From Phycisphaerales bacterium (GTDB lineage: Bacteria > Planctomycetota > Phycisphaerae > Phycisphaerales > UBA5793): DNA of 64,000 bases. This document shows positions 59,167-64,000 of this stretch, in pieces; position 1 is the first letter of the stretch, and each line of letters begins with the position of its first letter. The notes beneath the pieces were generated by a model. The model was not told the origin of the DNA. It was given only the letters and a program-made list of their open reading frames with translations, and ran no database searches. Location of the stretch: positions 62,001-126,000 of the forward strand of contig JADZAS010000016.1 of NCBI GenBank assembly GCA_020852515.1, in the 5' to 3' direction. A program made the translations under genes and the position numbers.

Positions 59167-59263
59167 TGGCTCCCGCGCGCAGCGCAACGAACATCACCAC
59201 ACGCGACGTGCGTGTGGTGATGCAAGTGTACCGGCTTGATCAGGCAGCGCGCGGCGCTGCGGT

Positions 59264-60208
59264 TCACTCGTTGCCGATTTCGCGAAGTCCCAGGCCGAGT
59301 TCCGAGAGTTTGTCGCGCACCTCGACCAGGCTCGTCGTGCCAAAGTTCTTGACGCCCAGCAGTTCCGCCTCGGTGCGGGCGCACAGGTCGCCGATGCTCT
59401 GCACGTCGAGCAGTTGCAGCGCCTTGCGGGCGCGGACGGACAGTTCGAGATCGGAGACGGGCTTGTTGAGCAGGTGCTCCTGCGGCGTGCCGCGCAGCTG
59501 TTCGTACACGGCATTGCGCAGGACGTTGTGCTGCTCGTCCAGGCCCTGGCCCAGGCGCAGGCCCTTGGCCGCGAGCATGTCCTTGATCTCCTGCAGGCTC
59601 GTCTCGCCGAAGTTTTTGTAGCCGAGCAGTTCGGCTTCGGTGATGCGAAGCAGATCGCCCAGCGAGCGGATGTTCATCTTCTTGAGGCAGTTGCGGGCTC
59701 GCACCGAGAGTTCGAAATCCGTGACCGGCGTATCGAGCAGCGCGTTGCGCTTGGTCATGTCGCGCTCGATGTCCTCATCCACTTCCATGTCAAAGGACGC
59801 TTCGACATCTTTCATGAAGCGCAGAGCCCGGGCGTGGTTGGGCTCGGTCTCAAGCACCTGGCGCAGGCACTTCTCCGCCCGGCGGTAACTGCCGCGATCT
59901 TCGTAGCAGATCGCCAGGTTCATGAGCGCGTTGATGTGGGCCGGCTGAAGTTCGACGCAGCGCTCGTAGGTCGCCATCGCCTCGTCTTCCTCGCCGACGA
60001 GATCGAGCGCGAATGCCAGTTTGAACATCGCCTCGGCGTTCTCGGGATCGTACTGCACGGCTCGGCGGAACTGCTCAATCGCGCCGTAGCGGTCGCCCGC
60101 CTTCTCGGCGTTGCTGCCGGCCACGAAATGCTCGCGACTGGCCTGCGGGTCGCGGTTGACCGCCTGTCCGGACGAGCCGATCAGAATATCCATCACATCC
60201 TGGGGCAT
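59264..60208 (-). CDS. TPR protein with two RNA polymerase alpha C-terminal domains
   Basis: 314 aa from the ATG at 60208 (GTG 60223 and ATG 60214 are also in frame; the GGAG ribosome site lies 9 nt before 60208). Residues 35-135 form three TPR repeats (AIEQFRRAVQYDPENAEAMFKLAFAL, AMATYERCVELQPAHINALMNLA, AEKCLRQVLETEPNHARALRFM). Two tandem alpha-CTD-like helix-hairpin domains follow: LSVRARNCLKKMNIRSLGDLLRITEAELLGYKNFGETSLQEIKDML and LSVRARKALQLLDVQSIGDLCARTEAELLGVKNFGTTSLVEVRDKL. No alpha-NTD is present, so it is not RpoA. Binding DNA UP elements or interfering with transcription is inferred. Confidence 0.88.
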   Translation of the reverse strand: MPQDVMDILIGSSGQAVNRDPQASREHFVAGSNAEKAGDRYGAIEQFRRAVQYDPENAEAMFKLAFALDLVGEEDEAMATYERCVELQPAHINALMNLAICYEDRGSYRRAEKCLRQVLETEPNHARALRFMKDVEASFDMEVDEDIERDMTKRNALLDTPVTDFELSVRARNCLKKMNIRSLGDLLRITEAELLGYKNFGETSLQEIKDMLAAKGLRLGQGLDEQHNVLRNAVYEQLRGTPQEHLLNKPVSDLELSVRARKALQLLDVQSIGDLCARTEAELLGVKNFGTTSLVEVRDKLSELGLGLREIGNE

Positions 60209-60367
60209 ACGCATGGTCTCCACTTGGGGCTTGGCGCCTGCCAGGGCCGCACGGCTGCGGCGTGGCGGCAGCGCTCACGACACCAATCATAGCGCGGCAG
60301 CCGCATCCGGTGAATACCCGAATCGTTCCACGGCCGACACAGGCCTGCGACGCCAGCCCCGCGGCTC

Positions 60368-60373
60368 TATACT
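60368..60373 (+). promoter_or_regulatory. -10-like TATACT before the carbonic-anhydrase-like gene
   Basis: TATACT ends 9 nt before the ATG at 60383. No ribosome site between them. Confidence 0.4.
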
Positions 60374-60382
60374 GGCCCCGTC

Positions 60383-60841
60383 ATGCCTGAGCACAACTAC
60401 GACAGCCGCATTCCCTACGAGCAGCACCGTATCCACGCCGCCGCCATCTACTGCTCGGACGGCCGCGTGGGTGAGCACTTCGACGACTTTTTGCAGAACG
60501 GCCTGCAACTGCCGCGCTACGACCGGGTCGCGCTGCCCGGCGGGCCGGCGTGCCTCGCCGGCCACCCGCAGGCGATGTTTGAGGAGAAGAGCGTCATCGA
60601 CGAATTGCAGTTCCTGGTGGATGTGCACGGCCTTAAGCGCGTAATCCTCATCGCCCACCAGGGGTGCGCGTTTTACTCCACGCGTCTGCAACTGCAAGAC
60701 CGCCGCCTCGAACTCGTGCAGAAGGCCGATCTCGTCCGCGCCACGGCGATGGTGCAGAGCGTCACGAAGGTGAACCACATCGACGCCTACTTCGCCCGGC
60801 TCATCGACAACTGCATTCGCTTCGAGCCGGTCGAGGTGTGA
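60383..60841 (+). CDS. Beta-carbonic anhydrase-like protein
   Basis: 152 aa. The zinc and active-site motifs of the beta class are present: AAIYCSDGRVGEHFDDFL (Cys-x-Asp-x-Arg) near residue 24 and LIAHQGCAFY (His-x-x-Cys) near 93, with the intervening RVALPGGPACLAG, where the usual alanine-rich helix follows. The protein is shorter than classical beta-carbonic anhydrases (about 200 aa) and matches the small carbonic anhydrase-like family. It probably hydrates CO2 or a related substrate; activity is inferred. Convergent with the cyclase/kinase gene, 6 bp apart. Confidence 0.85.
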   Translation: MPEHNYDSRIPYEQHRIHAAAIYCSDGRVGEHFDDFLQNGLQLPRYDRVALPGGPACLAGHPQAMFEEKSVIDELQFLVDVHGLKRVILIAHQGCAFYSTRLQLQDRRLELVQKADLVRATAMVQSVTKVNHIDAYFARLIDNCIRFEPVEV

Positions 60842-60847
60842 GATCGC

Positions 60848-63800
60848 TCACGGTCTTGATTGGAGTTTGCTGCGAAACCGCGCCGCATCTTCGGGCCGAT
60901 TCAGCGCTTCGTAGCAATCGACGAGTCGGGCGATGGCCTCCTGCGTCGGGGCTTTGTCGACGCCGATGGTGTTTTCGAGTCCCGTGCTGGCCAGCAGCAG
61001 TTCCGCCTCGGCGCGCTGCGTCTGACCCATGCTCAGCAGGCACATGCCGTAGCGGCCGTGGATGAACCACCGCCTCCAGAGGTCTTCGGGCAGGACGCGG
61101 TCCGCCGCCAACACCACCTGCGCGTAGATCGGCTCGGCCTCTGCGTAGCGCTGGCGGCTGCGGAAGAATGCGGCCAGGTTGTTGCCGGCAAAGATCGTCT
61201 CGGGATCATCCTCCCCCAGGGACGCTTTCGTGGCGGCGGCGACATCGGAGTACATGGCCAGCGCCTCTTCGTCCTTGCCCGCATCATCCAGGATGAATGC
61301 CAGTTCCCCCTTCACGCGCAGCGTGCGCGCATCGTCCGCACCATACACGGCGATTCGATCGGCCAGCAGCCGCTTGAACTCCTCCTCCGCCTCCTCGGGC
61401 CGCCCGCTCTGGTTGAGCAGATCGGCGTAGGTGAAGCGCGCATCCTGCACGGCCGGGTAATCGCCGCCGAGATGGTTCTGCGCATCATCGAGCACCCGCC
61501 CAAGCAGCGCCTCGGCCTGCTCGAACTCGCGCAGATCGACCATTGCCCGGGCCAGAGTGGCCGAGAACATCACCGTGTCCGCCTGGTACGGGCCAAGCAC
61601 CTCGCGCACCGTCTCGAGCAGCGGGCCGAGCAGCGCCGCTGCCTGCTCGGGCTGGCGCTGAGCGACGAGCCAGGCGCCGAGGTTGTTTGCGGCCGACAAG
61701 GTGATGATCGACTTCCCACCCCACTGCGCCGCGGCGCGTTCGTAGGCCTGCCGCAACTCCGCTTCGGCTTGCGCCACCGCGCCTGACGCCGCGAGCGCCG
61801 CGGCGTAGTTGGCGGTGACAATCACCGTCTCCGAGCCGAATCCGCCCTCGATTTCCTCGTGCGCGGCAATGGTCTCCTTGAAGAGTGCGAACGCCTCGTC
61901 AAAGCGCCGCTGCAGGGTGCGCAGCTGCGCGAGGGCGTTGGCGAACTCGAGCGTGTACTGATCCGTGGCGCCGTACTCGCGTTTGTGGCGCTCGAAGGAT
62001 TGCGTAAGCGGCGCGTCTGCTCCGTCGAGGTCATGCTGATCGAGGCGGATGAGGCCCAGTCCGTTCATGGCCTGAAGCGTCAGTCGCGCATCGGGGCCGT
62101 TGATCCGGCTGGACTCTTCAAAGGCGCGCGTCAGCAATTTCTCGGCTTCGTCGTGAAGCCCGGTGTAGCGGTACAGGCTTCCGAGGGCGAACTGCATCGT
62201 CGCCGCCACGTCCGCGTCGCGGCCCAGTTCCGCGTCGAGCGCGGCGACGGCGGGATCGAGCACCTGCACGATGCGCGCGTTGCGCCCGAGTTCGTTGATG
62301 CGCGCGCTCTTAAACATGTCCTGCAAGTAGGCGACTACGCGCTGGCTCTTGGCGGCCTCGTTCTGCGCCGTGCGCCGAAGATCGCGCTCGCGCAGGAAGC
62401 CCACGCCCAGTATCGCCAGCAGCACCGCCAGAACAACGAGCGCCGCGACGGACAGCCGCACAAGCCTCTGGCGGCGGGCCGCCTGCTCGAGACGCTGCAA
62501 CTCCTGCGCCCGCTCGCGCCGCCGCTGGGGCAACGTTTCGAGCCGCTCGGCGAGTTCTGCAGCCGTCCGGAATCGCCGGTCCGGGTCGCCTTCGACGCAC
62601 CTGGCGATGTCTTCGCGCAGCAGCGGATCATCAACATCGCGCTCCCACCCCACCGCGAGCGGTCGCTCAAGATCGCCGACGACCATCTGATAGAGCAGCA
62701 CACCCAGGGCGTAGATGTCGCCCTGCACGGTAAAAGCCTTGCCCACGAGCATCTCGGGCGGAGCGTAGAGGCGCGTGCCGGTGCGGCTGGATTCGTTTTC
62801 GGTCAGCAGGCCGGTGAAGCCCGAAATCGTGATCTGGCGCGCCTCGAGTTCGGTGCGGTCGGCGAGCATGCCGATGCCGAAGTCGGACAGGCGCGGCCGG
62901 GGCTGCCCCCCCTTGATCTGGTGAATCAGAATGTTCGACGGCTTGATGTCCTTGTGCAGCACGCCGACGGAGTGCGCCGCCGCCACGGCGCGGGCCGTTC
63001 GCGCCACGAGGTCCAGGCGCGTCTCGATGGGTACTTTGTCGATGCCGCCCTGCGCCTTGGCCCAGTTGTTCAGATCGCCCGCCTCGGTGAATTCCACTTC
63101 GAGGAAGTACGGCGCTTCGTCGAGCTGCACCTCGTACAGGCGCGCGATGTCGTCCCGGTCACCGAGCACTTCGCGCAGCACGCGAAAGAGCGTGAGTTCG
63201 CGCTTGAGCGAGCGCAGCCGATCCTGATCGAAGCAGAACTTAAAAGCGCGGTGCACGCGGGTCTTCTCGTGTACGCCGAGCCAGACTTCGCCAAAGCCTC
63301 CCTCGCCGATGCGCCGCTCGAGTTTCCACCCGCCGCGCGTCGGCACCTCAAGGCCGCTGGCCGGACGCCAGCCGAGCGTCTCATCCTCGCCGGGCGCGAG
63401 CGCGCGGTGCGCTTTCTCCGAATCGCGCGGCGCGTGCAACGGCGACTGCCCCTCCGCGCCGACTTCGAAGACCTCCAGCGGTTCATCCGTGCCCTTGAAC
63501 TTGTACGGCCCATGCGCCATCCAGCGGATGGTCAGCGCCGGCCCGTTCTCGATGGGCGGGTGCTGGCGCACGTACTGCCGGGCGCTGTCGAAGAGCGCCC
63601 GCGTGAGGAGGATCTGGCCGCCTTCGGCCAGGCCCATGACACGCGCGGTGAGGTCGATGGCCAGGCCCGAGAGTTTCGCGCCGCCTTCGGGATCGGGATC
63701 GAGTTCGGAGACTTCGCCAAGGTGCAGGCCAACGCGAACCCGCAGCGGCGAACCGGGCCAGCCTTCGCGCCGCATGGCATCCTGAAAGAGCAGGGAAAAG

Positions 63801-64000
63801 TTGACGGCGCTGCTGACGGTATTGAACCGGGCGAGAAAGCCGTCGCCCGTGTCCTTGAGGATCTCGCCGTCCCCGGCATGCTCGAACACCCGCCTGAAGA
63901 TCGCATCGTGCCGACCGATGATGCGGGCCGCCTCTGCATCGCCAAGCCGGCTCTTGAGCTGCACCGATCCGACGATGTCGGAAAAGAGCAGGACGACCAG
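60848..64000 (-). CDS. Adenylate/guanylate cyclase - Ser/Thr kinase - TPR signalling protein (partial, N-terminus off window)
   Basis: The frame is open from the right window edge to the stop at 60848, about 1050 residues. The visible N-terminus is a class III nucleotide cyclase domain (LLFSDIVGSVQLKSRLGD, ILKDTGDGFLARFNTVSSAVNFSL, VRVGLHLGEV). Next comes a protein kinase domain: RRIGEGGFGEVWLGVHEKTRVHRAFKFCFD, LHKDIKPSNILIHQ (HxDxxxxN in the form HKDIKPSN), LSDFGIGML and GTRLYAPPEMLVGKAF. A single membrane segment (LSVAALVVLAVLLAILGVGFL) leads to a long extracytoplasmic TPR region with TPR_10/12-like repeats. The catalytic Asp of HRD is the Asp of HKD, so activity is plausible. Function: receptor-like signalling; ligand unknown. 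Confidence 0.92.
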   Translation of the reverse strand: MVVLLFSDIVGSVQLKSRLGDAEAARIIGRHDAIFRRVFEHAGDGEILKDTGDGFLARFNTVSSAVNFSLLFQDAMRREGWPGSPLRVRVGLHLGEVSELDPDPEGGAKLSGLAIDLTARVMGLAEGGQILLTRALFDSARQYVRQHPPIENGPALTIRWMAHGPYKFKGTDEPLEVFEVGAEGQSPLHAPRDSEKAHRALAPGEDETLGWRPASGLEVPTRGGWKLERRIGEGGFGEVWLGVHEKTRVHRAFKFCFDQDRLRSLKRELTLFRVLREVLGDRDDIARLYEVQLDEAPYFLEVEFTEAGDLNNWAKAQGGIDKVPIETRLDLVARTARAVAAAHSVGVLHKDIKPSNILIHQIKGGQPRPRLSDFGIGMLADRTELEARQITISGFTGLLTENESSRTGTRLYAPPEMLVGKAFTVQGDIYALGVLLYQMVVGDLERPLAVGWERDVDDPLLREDIARCVEGDPDRRFRTAAELAERLETLPQRRRERAQELQRLEQAARRQRLVRLSVAALVVLAVLLAILGVGFLRERDLRRTAQNEAAKSQRVVAYLQDMFKSARINELGRNARIVQVLDPAVAALDAELGRDADVAATMQFALGSLYRYTGLHDEAEKLLTRAFEESSRINGPDARLTLQAMNGLGLIRLDQHDLDGADAPLTQSFERHKREYGATDQYTLEFANALAQLRTLQRRFDEAFALFKETIAAHEEIEGGFGSETVIVTANYAAALAASGAVAQAEAELRQAYERAAAQWGGKSIITLSAANNLGAWLVAQRQPEQAAALLGPLLETVREVLGPYQADTVMFSATLARAMVDLREFEQAEALLGRVLDDAQNHLGGDYPAVQDARFTYADLLNQSGRPEEAEEEFKRLLADRIAVYGADDARTLRVKGELAFILDDAGKDEEALAMYSDVAAATKASLGEDDPETIFAGNNLAAFFRSRQRYAEAEPIYAQVVLAADRVLPEDLWRRWFIHGRYGMCLLSMGQTQRAEAELLLASTGLENTIGVDKAPTQEAIARLVDCYEALNRPEDAARFRSKLQSRP

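Overview
The window is a contiguous, gene-dense, high-GC bacterial chromosome segment. It suggests a planctomycete, most likely of the Phycisphaerae. This is an inference from an LEPR-XLL-type N-terminal sorting motif on a large FG-GAP protein, a second secreted FG-GAP protein, a TPR protein carrying two RNA polymerase alpha-CTDs, a receptor-like cyclase/kinase/TPR protein, and the overall gene content. No phage, transposon, IS element or CRISPR array was seen.

Layout. 1-6 kb: a partial FG-GAP/fibronectin-III surface protein and sugar genes (RmlC-like cupin, MaoC-like hydratase, GT2 glycosyltransferase, RmlD). 6-14 kb: a beta-CASP nuclease, an ASCH/B3-like protein, nadC-birA, another FG-GAP protein, cdsA, a coiled-coil zinc-ribbon protein and a lone nuoI. 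14-23 kb: a TPR-secretin, a STAS/anti-sigma kinase pair, a candidate small RNA with its own promoter and terminator, an FHA-GspE ATPase and a CPBP protease. 23-34 kb: rplM-rpsI, a four-gene overlapping operon (alpha/beta hydrolase, HAD, beta-hydroxyacid dehydrogenase, secreted protein), gyrB, a TauE-like permease, a PfkB kinase and tRNA-Thr(CGT).

34-41.4 kb is the highlight: a complete selenocysteine locus, all on the minus strand. In transcription order it reads selD, selB, selA, tRNA-Sec(UCA), a Ycf48-like lipoprotein and a secreted thioredoxin-like protein. Both selD and the thioredoxin-like gene are interrupted by a single in-frame UGA exactly where a catalytic Cys is expected: the Cys17 position of SelD, and the first Cys of CxxC, giving UxxC. 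The locus therefore encodes the Sec machinery, a Sec-containing SelD and a client selenoprotein with a redoxin-TPR-DsbD-like architecture. The SelD UGA is followed by a hairpin with a GGU apical loop, as in bacterial SECIS elements.

41.4-64 kb: a tricorn-type protease and an M1 metallopeptidase, several small envelope or unknown proteins, a stand-alone Hsp70, priA-ligA, the TPR/alpha-CTD protein, a beta-carbonic anhydrase-like protein, and a partial cyclase/kinase/TPR signalling protein running off the right edge.

At several genes a TANNNT hexamer lies only 5-9 nt before the start codon and there is no Shine-Dalgarno sequence. Leaderless transcription therefore looks common here.
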